45,298 nucleotides of DNA from SYFY01 sp043719475 (GTDB lineage: Bacteria; Pseudomonadota; Gammaproteobacteria; Pseudomonadales; Azotimanducaceae): NCBI GenBank assembly GCA_043719475.1, contig JAYSTS010000180.1:1-45298 (forward strand). The letters run 5' to 3'. A program made the position numbers and the translations under genes. Positions within the stretch are counted from its first letter, which is position 1, and each line of letters starts with the position of its first letter. Shown piece after piece: positions 16,336-24,531 of this stretch. Below the pieces are notes generated by a model. The model saw only the letters and a program-made list of their open reading frames with translations. It was not told the DNA's origin and searched no databases.

Positions 16336-16967
16336 TCGACGCGGGCCGGCGTCGTGCACGACAAAACAAATGCTGGCGGAACGTTGCGCAGTACGGGGCG
16401 ACTCAGGTGATAACTCCCGAAGGCCTGACCGAGCCGCGCTCGCAGCTTGATTGCCCCTGGCATCGGATAGTTGTGCACGTAGCTGAACGTACGAAACACC
16501 CCATCCTTGCGCATGAAAGCACGCAAACCGGCAAATATTGATTCGACCAGCTCATCGGGCATCCACAACAGCGGTAATCCCGACAGCACGATGCGAACGG
16601 GTGGCAATCCTCGTTCCGCGACGAAGGACGCAGCATCCTTCACATCACCGAGCTGGAAATCCAGTTCCGGAAAGCGGGAACAAAGTCGACGATAGAGGCC
16701 GGCATCTCGCTCTATACCGAGGTAGCGAACATCCACGCCAGACTTCCGCAATCGACGAATCTCCTGGGTGAAGGCGCCGGTACCGGGGCCGAACTCCACA
16801 ACAACGTCGCCATCCCGCAGGGCAAGCCCTTCAAACATGGCATGGGTAAGGAACCTGGAACTCGGCACCACCGACGCCACGCGTCGCGGATTACGCAAAA
16901 ATCTTCCGAGGAAATAGATCGCGTCGGCAACCGGGCCTGAGTTGGCTTGATCTTGTGGCGCGGACAT
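16332..16967 (-). CDS. PmtA-like phospholipid N-methyltransferase family protein
   Basis: This 211-residue class I SAM methyltransferase has the PmtA-type N terminus: FLRNPRRVASVVPSSRFL, then the SAM loop VVEFGPGTGAFTQEI and the acidic YLGIERD that holds the ribose. The family includes bacterial phosphatidylethanolamine N-methyltransferases and also relatives with undetermined substrates. LSGLPLLWMP sits where the family has its substrate-side motif. The start is set at ATG 16967 (MSAPQDQA), because the 48 codons upstream of it look non-coding. It is single, minus strand, and overlaps the ABC permease stop by four bases. Function as phosphatidylcholine synthesis is possible but unproven. Confidence 0.75.
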   Translation of the reverse strand: MSAPQDQANSGPVADAIYFLGRFLRNPRRVASVVPSSRFLTHAMFEGLALRDGDVVVEFGPGTGAFTQEIRRLRKSGVDVRYLGIERDAGLYRRLCSRFPELDFQLGDVKDAASFVAERGLPPVRIVLSGLPLLWMPDELVESIFAGLRAFMRKDGVFRTFSYVHNYPMPGAIKLRARLGQAFGSYHLSRPVLRNVPPAFVLSCTTPARVD

Positions 16968-17152
16968 CCGATTAATCCTGAACTGACGCAATGGCACTGG
17001 AGTGTACCCAATTATCACGACCTTCTGTCGTGCCAAGCCCGGAGTATCCATGAACATTCTGCTGCGGCCGCCGATAGCCGCGAAAACACAAGGCGTGGTC
17101 GATCCAACCACTTCCGATCAGTTTCGGCATGATTCCTGAACGGGTAGGCAGT

Positions 17153-17158
17153 TATACT
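17153..17158 (+). promoter_or_regulatory. Possible -10 element for trpGDC
   Basis: TATACT lies 74 bases before the trpG ATG in the 264-base divergent gap between the PmtA-like gene and trpG. No good -35 hexamer is visible at the standard distance, so this is a weak call. The rest of the gap shows no gene or leader peptide. Confidence 0.3.
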
Positions 17159-17231
17159 TCGCGACCCTGTCGACAGCACGCCTGCCTGATCCTTTGAGGA
17201 ATCAGACCAATTCCCGGAGCACTCCCTGACC

Positions 17232-17816
17232 ATGATCCTCATGATCGACAACTACGATTCGTTCACCTACAACGTAGTGCAGTACCTGGGTGAGCTCGGT
17301 GCCGACGTGAGCGTGCATCGCAATGACGAAATTTCGCTGGACGATATTGCTGCTCTGAAGCCAGATGGAATCGTCATCAGCCCCGGACCGTGCACACCCA
17401 ACGAAGCCGGCATCTCCATGGACGTCATCAGGCGATTCGCCACGGAACTACCCATTCTGGGCATCTGTCTCGGTCACCAGTGCATCGGCCAGGTTTATGG
17501 CGGCATCGTCTCGCGCGCGCACGATGTCATGCACGGCAAGACTTCTGCGATTCACCACAACGGCACAGGAGTGTTTCGCCAGCTACCCAGCCCCTTTCAG
17601 GCAACGCGATATCACTCATTGATCGTCGGGTGGAACGAGCTCCCCAACGAACTCGAAGTCACTGCGTGGACCGAAGACGAGGGCAAGCCCGATGAAATCA
17701 TGGGTTTGCGTCATCGAACGCTGCCATTGCAGGGCGTGCAGTTTCACCCTGAGTCGATCCTCTCCGAGTGTGGACACGATCTGCTGCGCAACTTCCTCAG
17801 TGCCAAAGGGTTCTGA
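17232..17816 (+). CDS. trpG: Anthranilate/aminodeoxychorismate synthase component II (glutamine amidotransferase)
   Basis: TrpG hydrolyses glutamine and channels ammonia to TrpE; in many gammaproteobacteria the same subunit also serves PabB in folate synthesis. The 194-residue class I amidotransferase has IDNYDSFTYN at residues 5-14, the oxyanion strand ISPGPCTPNEAG, the nucleophile Cys in ILGICLGHQ and the His-Glu pair in QFHPESIL. ATG 17232 matches the usual N terminus (MILMIDNYDSF). The gene lies five bases before trpD. No pabB gene is in this window. Confidence 0.95.
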   Translation: MILMIDNYDSFTYNVVQYLGELGADVSVHRNDEISLDDIAALKPDGIVISPGPCTPNEAGISMDVIRRFATELPILGICLGHQCIGQVYGGIVSRAHDVMHGKTSAIHHNGTGVFRQLPSPFQATRYHSLIVGWNELPNELEVTAWTEDEGKPDEIMGLRHRTLPLQGVQFHPESILSECGHDLLRNFLSAKGF

Positions 17817-17821
17817 CCAAA

Positions 17822-18847
17822 ATGGACATGTTCTCCGCGTTGGCCGAACTCGCTGAAGGAAGAAATCTGTCCAGGCAGGACATGCAGGCAGTGTTTCACC
17901 AGGTCATGTCAGGGTCTGCCACGTCAGCGCAGATCGGCGCGTTGCTGATGGGGCTGCGCATGAAAGGTGAAACAACCGAGGAAATTGCCGGGGCGGTCAC
18001 CACCATGCGCGCCTTGTCGACCAAGGTTGAGGTGAACGTCCCCTACCTTGTTGACACCTGCGGCACAGGTGGCAGTGGTAAAAAACTCTTCAACATCTCT
18101 ACCGCTGCGGCCATCGTTGCTGCTGCCGCCGGGGCGCGCGTCGCCAAACATGGCAATCGCAAGGCGTCCAGTCAAAGTGGTGCAGCTGATGTGCTGGAAG
18201 CTGCGGGTGTTCGAATAACACTTGCGCCCACCCAGATTGCCCGCTGCATTACCGAAGTGGGCGTCGGGTTCATGTTTGCTCCGGCTCATCACAGCGCAAT
18301 GAAATTCGTGGCACCGGTGCGCGGCGAGTTGAAGATCCGAACGATGATGAACGTGCTCGGCCCTCTCACCAATCCAGCACAAGCCAAACGTCAAGTCATG
18401 GGCGTGTTCTCAAAGGATTGGCTGCGCAAACTGACCGATGTCCTGCAGTTGTTAGGCTCCGAAGCCGTGATGCTCGTCAATTGCGATGGACTGGACGAAC
18501 TTGGCCTGCATCAGCCAACCCACGTGTGTGAATTGCGAGACGGTGTAATCCGTGAGTACCTGCTGGACCCGGAATCCGTAGGAATCCAGAAACAATCCAT
18601 GGACGGGCTGCAGACAGACTCTGTCGCATCCAGCCTGAAACTGGTGCAGCAGAGCCTCGCCAGTGCAGATGGTCCGGCAGCGGATATCGTCGCTCTCAAT
18701 TCGGGCGCTGCCATCTACGTATCGGGCGTGGCGACCACCTTCAAGAACGGCGTCACCATGGCCAGAGATGTGCTTGCCGCAGGGCTCGCTCGGGAAAAGC
18801 TGGCGGAACTCGTGCGCATCACCAGTCTCATGGGGGATGTGGGGTGA
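17822..18847 (+). CDS. trpD: Anthranilate phosphoribosyltransferase TrpD
   Basis: TrpD joins anthranilate to phosphoribosyl pyrophosphate. The 341-residue protein has the PRPP-binding DTCGTGGSGKKLFNIST around residues 77-93, AKHGNRKASSQSGAADVLEA for anthranilate and PRPP contacts, and VRGELKIRTMMNVLGPLTNP. ATG 17822 (MDMFSALAEL) gives the normal family length; the upstream extension overlaps trpG. The stop overlaps the trpC start by four bases (GTGA). Confidence 0.97.
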   Translation: MDMFSALAELAEGRNLSRQDMQAVFHQVMSGSATSAQIGALLMGLRMKGETTEEIAGAVTTMRALSTKVEVNVPYLVDTCGTGGSGKKLFNISTAAAIVAAAAGARVAKHGNRKASSQSGAADVLEAAGVRITLAPTQIARCITEVGVGFMFAPAHHSAMKFVAPVRGELKIRTMMNVLGPLTNPAQAKRQVMGVFSKDWLRKLTDVLQLLGSEAVMLVNCDGLDELGLHQPTHVCELRDGVIREYLLDPESVGIQKQSMDGLQTDSVASSLKLVQQSLASADGPAADIVALNSGAAIYVSGVATTFKNGVTMARDVLAAGLAREKLAELVRITSLMGDVG

Positions 18848-19632
18848 GCACCATTCTGGATCGGATACTTGAGCACAAGCGAGTTGAGGTTCTCGAGCGG
18901 CGCAACAAGCGTTCGCATGCAAGTCTTCTGGCCGACTGCAGGAGTCTTCCAACGACACGCGGATTCACCCGATCTCTGGTGGAAAGCACCACGCGCGGTT
19001 ATACCGCAGTCATCGCCGAAATCAAACGCGCCTCTCCCAGCAAGGGACTCATCCGCGCCGACTTTGATCCACCAGCGCTCGCACTGAGCTACGCACGGGG
19101 TGGGGCAACCTGTCTGTCGGTCCTGACCGACATCCAGTTTTTCCAAGGGGCGGACAGCTATCTTCAATCTGCTCGAGCCGCTGTCACATTGCCTGTGCTT
19201 CGCAAGGATTTTGTTGTCGATCGATATCAGCTCGCCGAATCGCGAGCGCTCGGCGCAGATTGTGTACTTCTCATCGTCTCCGCAATGCCGGCGAAGCAGT
19301 TGTCAGAACTCTACCAAGAGGCTTACGAACTGGGGCTCGATACACTCATCGAAGTGCATGACCAGGAAGAGATGGAACAGGCACTTACCCTTTCACCCCC
19401 ATTGATCGGGGTCAACAATCGCAATCTTCACACCTTCGAAGTCAGCCTGGAAACCAGTCTGGCGTTGAAGCGCATGTTGCCCGATGGCACGACGCTCGTT
19501 TCTGAAAGTGGCATTCACACACGCGACCATGTCCAGACTCTGACCCAAGCGGGCATTAACTGCTTTCTGGTCGGTGAAGCGTTCATGCGCGCCCAAGATC
19601 CAGGGAGCAAGTTGCGGGAGCTGTTCTACTAA
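18844..19632 (+). CDS. trpC: Indole-3-glycerol phosphate synthase TrpC
   Basis: TrpC forms the indole ring by decarboxylative closure of CdRP. The 262-residue TIM-barrel protein shows AEIKRASPSKG with the catalytic Lys, LSVLTDIQFFQG, LRKDFVVDRYQ, LIGVNNRNLHTF and SESGIHTRD, ending FLVGEAFMRAQDPG. It is a single-domain enzyme with no fused TrpF. The GTG start at 18844 is within the trpD stop. trpF, trpB and trpA are not in the window, as usual for the split trp arrangement of Pseudomonas-type genomes. Confidence 0.97.
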   Translation: MSTILDRILEHKRVEVLERRNKRSHASLLADCRSLPTTRGFTRSLVESTTRGYTAVIAEIKRASPSKGLIRADFDPPALALSYARGGATCLSVLTDIQFFQGADSYLQSARAAVTLPVLRKDFVVDRYQLAESRALGADCVLLIVSAMPAKQLSELYQEAYELGLDTLIEVHDQEEMEQALTLSPPLIGVNNRNLHTFEVSLETSLALKRMLPDGTTLVSESGIHTRDHVQTLTQAGINCFLVGEAFMRAQDPGSKLRELFY

Positions 19633-19653
19633 AAACGCACGCTTGTTATTGGC

Positions 19654-20403
19654 TCAGGGTTTAACCAGCAAATCGACCCGGTTGGGCACTTCAAACACAA
19701 ACCCCTCAGGCTTGCGAAAGCTCTCGAATCGTTCACGGATACGAACCAGCAGTTCCGGCGAGACGTTGCGCTCGGAATGCGTGACGTTGATCAATCCCTG
19801 CTCGAACTGTGCGAACGATGTGAGTTTTACGATATTGCGGAAGAACCGCTCTTCGACCAGTTGAAACTGTCCGGACTCGACGGCTCGCCCGATCGCGGCA
19901 AAAGCCCCCTTACGCACCACTTCCTCGTCGTTGAACAGTCTGATCACCTCGTTAATTTCACCTTCAAAGACTGGTTCGGAGATGTACACATGACCACCAG
20001 GTCGGAGTACTCGAAACATCTCCGCGAACGACTGATCCAGCAGCGCTGCTGGCACATGATGGAGTGACTTGAACAGGATGACGATGTCGAACGATGCGTC
20101 CTGTGCTTCGATCGCTTCAGCACCAAACGCGGCAAAAGTCACCTTGGGTAAATCGTGAATCTCGAGGTTTTTGTTGTGTTGAATCCGGTCTACTTCGGCT
20201 GCGACGATGGCGCTGACGGCCGTGCGCTCTGCAATCAGCCGGGTTTTCTCCGCAGCGCCACACCCCAATTCCAGCACCTTGGCGCCGTCAAACCTCAGCA
20301 TCTCGCTCAGTACCACAAATTCATTGATGACGGATTGATCAGCTGGACCTGCGAGCTGCATTCCGCTCTGACTGAGTTTTGGATTCGGTTCAGGCATATT
20401 CAT
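19654..20403 (-). CDS. Class I SAM-dependent methyltransferase (UbiE/Methyltransf_11 type), substrate unknown
   Basis: This 249-residue protein has the SAM-binding loop VLELGCGAAEKTRLIAE near residue 45, then an acidic EVDRIQ, DIVILFKSLHHVP (motif around the post-IV strand) and VLRPGGHVYISEPVF, a typical Methyltransf_11 layout. A C-terminal domain of about 100 residues (FNDEEVVRKGAFAAIGRAVE, ending FEVPNRVDLLVKP) probably forms the substrate lid. ATG 20403 (MNMPEP) is chosen over an upstream extension that reads into the vfr terminator. It is convergent with trpC (21 bases between stops) and separated from vfr by a terminator, so it is probably transcribed alone. Confidence 0.72.
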   Translation of the reverse strand: MNMPEPNPKLSQSGMQLAGPADQSVINEFVVLSEMLRFDGAKVLELGCGAAEKTRLIAERTAVSAIVAAEVDRIQHNKNLEIHDLPKVTFAAFGAEAIEAQDASFDIVILFKSLHHVPAALLDQSFAEMFRVLRPGGHVYISEPVFEGEINEVIRLFNDEEVVRKGAFAAIGRAVESGQFQLVEERFFRNIVKLTSFAQFEQGLINVTHSERNVSPELLVRIRERFESFRKPEGFVFEVPNRVDLLVKP

Positions 20404-20482
20404 CGATGCGATTCCACGTTGACTGAATCGAACCGTAGCCTGACTGTGGCGTCGGCGACAAGCGCCAGCCATTTTAGTGCGT

Positions 20483-20511
20483 AAAAAAAACGGGCCCCTT
20501 TTGGGACCCGT
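20483..20511 (-). terminator. Rho-independent terminator of the vfr/crp gene
   Basis: On the minus strand, ACGGGTCCC-AAAA-GGGGCCCGT forms a 9-base-pair stem with a 4-base loop and one G-T pair. It is followed at once by a run of eight T. It lies 73 bases past the vfr stop and ends before the downstream methyltransferase start, so it should isolate the two genes. Confidence 0.92.
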
Positions 20512-20512
20512 C

Positions 20513-20533
20513 CAATCACAATCCGTGTGATTG
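20513..20533. repeat. Inverted repeat just upstream of the vfr terminator
   Basis: CAATCACA-ATCCG-TGTGATTG is a perfect 8-base inverted repeat one base away from the terminator stem, inside the 3' untranslated part of vfr mRNA. The arms include TGTGA/TCACA, as in CRP half-sites, but the 5-base spacing departs from the usual 6. It may be a second RNA hairpin protecting the 3' end. Confidence 0.6.
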
Positions 20534-20583
20534 CAGGGCTTAACGCCCCCTTTGGGTGACCTTGAGATTCGTTGAGGGTTTCC

Positions 20584-21228
20584 CTAACGCGTTCCGTACA
20601 CCACCATGGTCTTTCCTTTGACCGAAACCAGCCCCTGTTCAACCAGGGTTTTGAGCACTCGACCAACCATTTCACGCGAACAACCGACGATACGGCCGAT
20701 TTCTTGACGCGTGATCTTCACCTGCATGCCATCTGGATGTGTCATCGCATCGGGCAACCGGGTGAGTTCGAGTAGCGTTCGCGCGACGCGACCGGTGACG
20801 TCAAGGAACGCAAGATCGCTCACCTTTTGGGTGGTCTTGGCCATCCGCTCCGCCATCTGCTTGCCGACGGCATACAGCAATTCTGTATATTTATCCGCCA
20901 GCTCGCGGAATTTGCCGTACGACAGCTCTGCGACTTCGCATTCGGTCTTTGCCTTGACCCAAGCTGACCGCGGCGTATCTTCCACAAACAAGGGCATTTC
21001 ACCGAAGAAATCACCTTTGTTCAGGTAGGCCACGATAATCTCGCGTCCTGACTCATCCTCCACCAGTACTGTGACTGAGCCCTTCAGTACGTAGTAGATT
21101 GAGTCGCTTTTGTCGCCCGCGTAAATCAGCGTACTTTTCGCTGGGTATTTACGACGATGCGACGCTGTGAGGAACGCATCCAGATGGGCGTTCTCAGGTT
21201 GATTCGCCTGAAAGCCGCGTGCCACCAT
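20584..21228 (-). CDS. vfr: cAMP receptor protein, Vfr type
   Basis: This is a CRP/FNR-family global regulator that binds cAMP and then DNA. With ATG 21228 it has 214 residues, the Vfr length. The N-terminal cAMP domain shows STLIYAGDKSDSIYYVLKGS, FFGEMPLF and RSAWVKAKTECEVAEL, including the Arg-Ser pair that contacts the phosphate. The C-helix region TQKVSDLAFLDVTGRVARTL follows. The HTH is ITRQEIGRIVGCSREMVGRV, identical in pattern to Vfr/Crp. The start is uncertain: a GTG at 21294 has AAGGAG nine bases upstream and would add 22 residues, while ATG 21228 has no good ribosome-binding site. A terminator follows. The gene is divergent from osmC. Confidence 0.95.
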   Translation of the reverse strand: MVARGFQANQPENAHLDAFLTASHRRKYPAKSTLIYAGDKSDSIYYVLKGSVTVLVEDESGREIIVAYLNKGDFFGEMPLFVEDTPRSAWVKAKTECEVAELSYGKFRELADKYTELLYAVGKQMAERMAKTTQKVSDLAFLDVTGRVARTLLELTRLPDAMTHPDGMQVKITRQEIGRIVGCSREMVGRVLKTLVEQGLVSVKGKTMVVYGTR

Positions 21229-21462
21229 TGGACGCTTGGAAACGAATCCGTTTTGTCCGGTCTGACTGATCTGACTGTTTTTTGCTGCAAGCACCTTGTT
21301 CCGCTCCTTCGTAACACCTTGCGTGTAAAGCATAGTCGCAGTTTCGTAACACTGGTTTCGAGACCTAGTCGACAAACGGCGTCATTTCACAGTCTGAACG
21401 GTCGCCCATCACGTATGGACAACCTGAAAACATAATTACACACACATTCTGGGCACTACGTC

Positions 21463-21882
21463 ATGCAAGCAAGAATCGAATGGCAGGGCAAAGTACAGTT
21501 CAAGGCAGAAAGTGGCACTGGCCACACCGTCTTGCTCGATGGCCCCCCTGACGCGGGTGGTCTAAACGCTGGCGCGCGGCCAATGGAACTGGTGCTGATG
21601 GGCTTGGGAGGGTGTACCTCCTATGACGTCGTCAATATCTTGACGAAATCACGCCAGAACGTGCGATCGTGTGTCACTGAACTGACAGCCGATCGAGCCG
21701 AGTCTACGCCACAGGTTTTTACCAAGATCCACATCCGGTTCATCGTCACCGGTGAAAATCTGGACGAGCGTAAAGTCGCTCGCGCCGTCGAACTGTCTGC
21801 AGAAAAATACTGCAGTGCGTCGATCATGCTCGAAAGGGGTGGCGTCGAAATTTCACACAGCTTCAGTATCGAGCAGGGATAG
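21463..21882 (+). CDS. OsmC/Ohr-family protein
   Basis: This 139-residue protein of the OsmC superfamily carries the two redox Cys, Cys51 in LGGCTSYDV and Cys117 in EKYCSASIML, with Glu and Arg contexts typical of hydroperoxide-reducing members. Family members reduce organic or lipid hydroperoxides using lipoyl proteins or thiols. It belongs to the YhfA-like group that often sits beside crp, as here, and that group has no firm substrate. The intergenic gap to vfr (234 bases) shows no convincing CRP site. The VOC gene begins three bases after its stop. Confidence 0.9.
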   Translation: MQARIEWQGKVQFKAESGTGHTVLLDGPPDAGGLNAGARPMELVLMGLGGCTSYDVVNILTKSRQNVRSCVTELTADRAESTPQVFTKIHIRFIVTGENLDERKVARAVELSAEKYCSASIMLERGGVEISHSFSIEQG

Positions 21883-21885
21883 ACC

Positions 21886-22281
21886 ATGGACAGCCTCAAG
21901 CCACATGCTGGCATTCGACACGTGGCCCTGTTTGTCAAAAACCTGGAAGCGTGCACCAGTTTTTATTGCGCGGTTCTTGGCTATCGCGTCGAGTGGCATC
22001 CGGATTCCGACAACATCTACCTGTGCAGTGGATCTGACAACCTGGCACTGCATCGCGCCGGGGAAGACGCAACGACCGAGGGTGGGCGCCTGGATCACAT
22101 TGGTATTCTGCTTCGTGATGCGGCGCAGGTTGATCTATGGCACAACCACTGCGTTCAACATCACGTCCACATCGTGGCCGCACCCAAAACTCACCGCGAT
22201 GGCGCACGGTCGTTTTATTGCAAAGATCCGGATGGCACGGTGGTGCAGTTCATACACCATCCGCCGATTGCAGGTAGTTGA
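21886..22281 (+). CDS. VOC-superfamily (glyoxalase/dioxygenase fold) protein
   Basis: This 131-residue single VOC module has two paired babbab motifs: IRHVALFVKNLEACTSFYCAVLG, then RLDHIGILLRDAAQVDLWHNH, and DPDGTVVQFIHH at the C terminus. Candidate metal ligands are His12 (in RHVAL), His in RLDHIG and the Glu-equivalent position in VVQF, which is Gln here. It may be a lyase, an isomerase or a non-catalytic binder. It is translationally coupled to osmC: AGGGAT, which overlaps the end of osmC, serves as the ribosome-binding site for ATG 21886. Confidence 0.8.
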   Translation: MDSLKPHAGIRHVALFVKNLEACTSFYCAVLGYRVEWHPDSDNIYLCSGSDNLALHRAGEDATTEGGRLDHIGILLRDAAQVDLWHNHCVQHHVHIVAAPKTHRDGARSFYCKDPDGTVVQFIHHPPIAGS

Positions 22282-22297
22282 CTGAAGGGGCTGGCAG

Positions 22298-22960
22298 TCA
22301 GATTCGGTAAGTGGTGGTCGTCATCACTCGCGACACCAGTCGCATGATGGACCTGGTCAACCGCGGAAAAGCGACTCCACCTGCCCGCAAAGCGTTTTCA
22401 CCATGCGCAGTTTCATCCGCTCGCATGGTACTGACGATGGCACGACTGCGTTGATCACCAGCGGGCAGCGAGGAGAGGTGATCTGAAAGATGGGCGGACA
22501 CTTGCTCTTCTGTTGCTTCAACGAAGCCCAGACTGGTGCGATCTCCCAGTGCGCCGGTGACTACGCCGATTGACCAAGAACAGGCGTAAAACAAGGGATT
22601 CAACACACTGGGTCTGGCATCGAGTTCATCCAGTCGGCTCTGACACCAAACCAGGTGATCAGTTTCCTCTCTGGCGGCATTAAGCAGCAACGCCCTCACG
22701 TCATCTTTGCTTGCGATCAACGCCTGACCTTCATATAACGCCTGCGCGCACACCTCACCCGTGTGATTGATACGCATCAAACCGGCTGCATGACGCTTTT
22801 CCACCGTACTCAGATCAGCATCTGGAAGGTCTCGCGCCGGATTGGGTCGAACTGCAGTCATCCGGCCTGCCAGCGTACGCAGACCGCGATCGAAACCGAG
22901 GATGACTCGATCACCCATCGTCATGCTCTGCATCGGATTCGAGGACCTTTGATCACTCAT
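22298..22960 (-). CDS. coq7: 2-octaprenyl-3-methyl-6-methoxy-1,4-benzoquinol hydroxylase Coq7
   Basis: Coq7 is the membrane-associated diiron hydroxylase of late ubiquinone synthesis, used by many gammaproteobacteria instead of UbiF. The 220-residue protein shows the ferritin-like ligands: Glu in INHTGEVCAQALY, EETDH, ATEEQVSAHL and MRADETAHG. A hydrophobic hairpin (FYACSWSIGVVTGALG) should dip into the membrane. ATG 22960 gives the usual length. The gene implies aerobic respiration with ubiquinone. It is divergent from the AAA ATPase gene. Confidence 0.95.
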   Translation of the reverse strand: MSDQRSSNPMQSMTMGDRVILGFDRGLRTLAGRMTAVRPNPARDLPDADLSTVEKRHAAGLMRINHTGEVCAQALYEGQALIASKDDVRALLLNAAREETDHLVWCQSRLDELDARPSVLNPLFYACSWSIGVVTGALGDRTSLGFVEATEEQVSAHLSDHLSSLPAGDQRSRAIVSTMRADETAHGENALRAGGVAFPRLTRSIMRLVSRVMTTTTYRI

Positions 22961-23050
22961 TTTGTGTGCCGGAGTTCCCTTCAACGTCAGGGAACCAATG
23001 TTAACATCGGAGGGACTGCTTTCGTTGCATGGACTCAACCGCAGGGACCT

Positions 23051-24523
23051 ATGGCTGATACCAAGGATTTCGATCTAATTCTCGACGCACATATTCCGCT
23101 GATCGTCATTGAATCAACTGACGAGCCGCGTGTGTTGTCACTCCTGCTCAATTCGGCGATCCAGCGACGCATGTCCTTTTACGAGTGGTCGGCCACGCGC
23201 GGACTACGGCTCGGGGGCTTCGGCAACCACTCGAGCGAGCAGATCCAGCTCACCGAACCCATCGAGGTGCTCAAGCACATCGCGCAGACTCCCGGCCCTG
23301 CCATCTATGCACTGTGCGACTTCCATTCGTTTCTCGACAAAGAACCTCTGCATGTCCGCTACCTGAAGGACATCGCCCTGGCTCATACAAAGTTAGGCAA
23401 CGTAGTGATCCTGGTCAGTCATGCCTTCAAGATCGCGCCTGAGCTGGGTCGGTTTACGGCAAGCTTCACGCTACAGATGCCCACGGACGATGAATTGATG
23501 GGCATGGTTCGCAAACAGGCTCAATCATGGTCAGAGCGCAACAAAGGGCTGAAGGTGCGAACCGACGCCACAACGCTCAAGAAACTCATCGCCAATTTGC
23601 GCGGCATCTCGCACGCGGAAGCGCATATCCTGATCGGTCAGGCGGTGAACAATGATGGCGCAATCACCGAATCGGACATTCCGGAGATCAACCGCCTGAA
23701 GTTTGATTTGCTCGACGCTGAAGGCGTTCTCCACTTCGAGTACAACAGTGAACGATTCAGTAATGTCGCCGGATTGGACAACCTGAAAAGCTGGTTAAAA
23801 CTGCGCGAAGCCAGTTTCATCGAGAATCAACAGGATCGACCCAAAGGGGTGCTGCTGCTGGGCGTACAGGGTGGCGGCAAAAGCCTCGCGGCAAAAGCCA
23901 TCGCCGGCTTCTGGGGTTTGCCACTGTTGCGTCTGGATTTCGGTACGCTTTATAACAAATACTTCGGGGAGTCCGAGCGCAATCTACGTAACTCCCTGCG
24001 CCAGGCTGAGATGATGGCACCTTGCGTGTTGTGGATGGACGAGATCGAAAAGGGTCTGGCCACCGGTGACTCCGATAATGCAACGTCGCACCGAGTCCTC
24101 GGCACACTGTTGACGTGGATGGCTGAGTGCGACCAACCCGTGTTTATCGTTGCCACCTCCAACAATATCGCCAGGCTGCCGCCCGAACTGGTTCGTAAAG
24201 GCCGCTTTGATGAGATCTTCTTCGTGGATCTGCCTGACGCGAAGGTTCGCGCCGAGATATTTCGGATCCATCTTAATAAACGCCAACTAGACCCCAAACT
24301 GTTTGATCTCACTGCCCTGGCTCACGCTGCGGAGGGTTTTACCGGCGCGGAAATCGAACAGGTCATTGTCTCTGCTCGTTACGGGGCTGCGTCACGCGAT
24401 CAGGATGTGAATGACGCAGACCTGTTGCAGGCGATTGAGAAAACCTTTCCATTGTCCGTATTGCACGCGGAGTCCATCGACTCGCTGCGTGACTGGGCTG
24501 CCGAGCGAACAGTCCTCGCTTGA
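23051..24523 (+). CDS. Ycf46-like AAA+ ATPase
   Basis: This 490-residue protein has a family-specific N-terminal domain (residues 1-230, beginning with DTKDFDLILDAHIPLIVIES) and one AAA+ module. Walker A is GVQGGGKS at residues 271-278, Walker B VLWMDEIEKG with Asp330-Glu331, sensor 1 VATSNN, and arginine-finger context RKGRFDE around residues 383-387. The lid is EGFTGAEIEQVI. It resembles Ycf46 of algae and cyanobacteria and its proteobacterial relatives, whose targets are poorly known. ATG 23051 has AGGGA upstream. Its stop is eight bases from the convergent cyclic-nucleotide-binding gene. No obvious substrate gene lies beside it. Confidence 0.85.
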   Translation: MADTKDFDLILDAHIPLIVIESTDEPRVLSLLLNSAIQRRMSFYEWSATRGLRLGGFGNHSSEQIQLTEPIEVLKHIAQTPGPAIYALCDFHSFLDKEPLHVRYLKDIALAHTKLGNVVILVSHAFKIAPELGRFTASFTLQMPTDDELMGMVRKQAQSWSERNKGLKVRTDATTLKKLIANLRGISHAEAHILIGQAVNNDGAITESDIPEINRLKFDLLDAEGVLHFEYNSERFSNVAGLDNLKSWLKLREASFIENQQDRPKGVLLLGVQGGGKSLAAKAIAGFWGLPLLRLDFGTLYNKYFGESERNLRNSLRQAEMMAPCVLWMDEIEKGLATGDSDNATSHRVLGTLLTWMAECDQPVFIVATSNNIARLPPELVRKGRFDEIFFVDLPDAKVRAEIFRIHLNKRQLDPKLFDLTALAHAAEGFTGAEIEQVIVSARYGAASRDQDVNDADLLQAIEKTFPLSVLHAESIDSLRDWAAERTVLA

Positions 24524-24531
24524 CGGATTTG

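Noticed and set aside
21229..21462. CRP binding site in the vfr/osmC gap
   Set aside because: TTCACAG and similar fragments occur, but no two half-sites with 6-base spacing were found.
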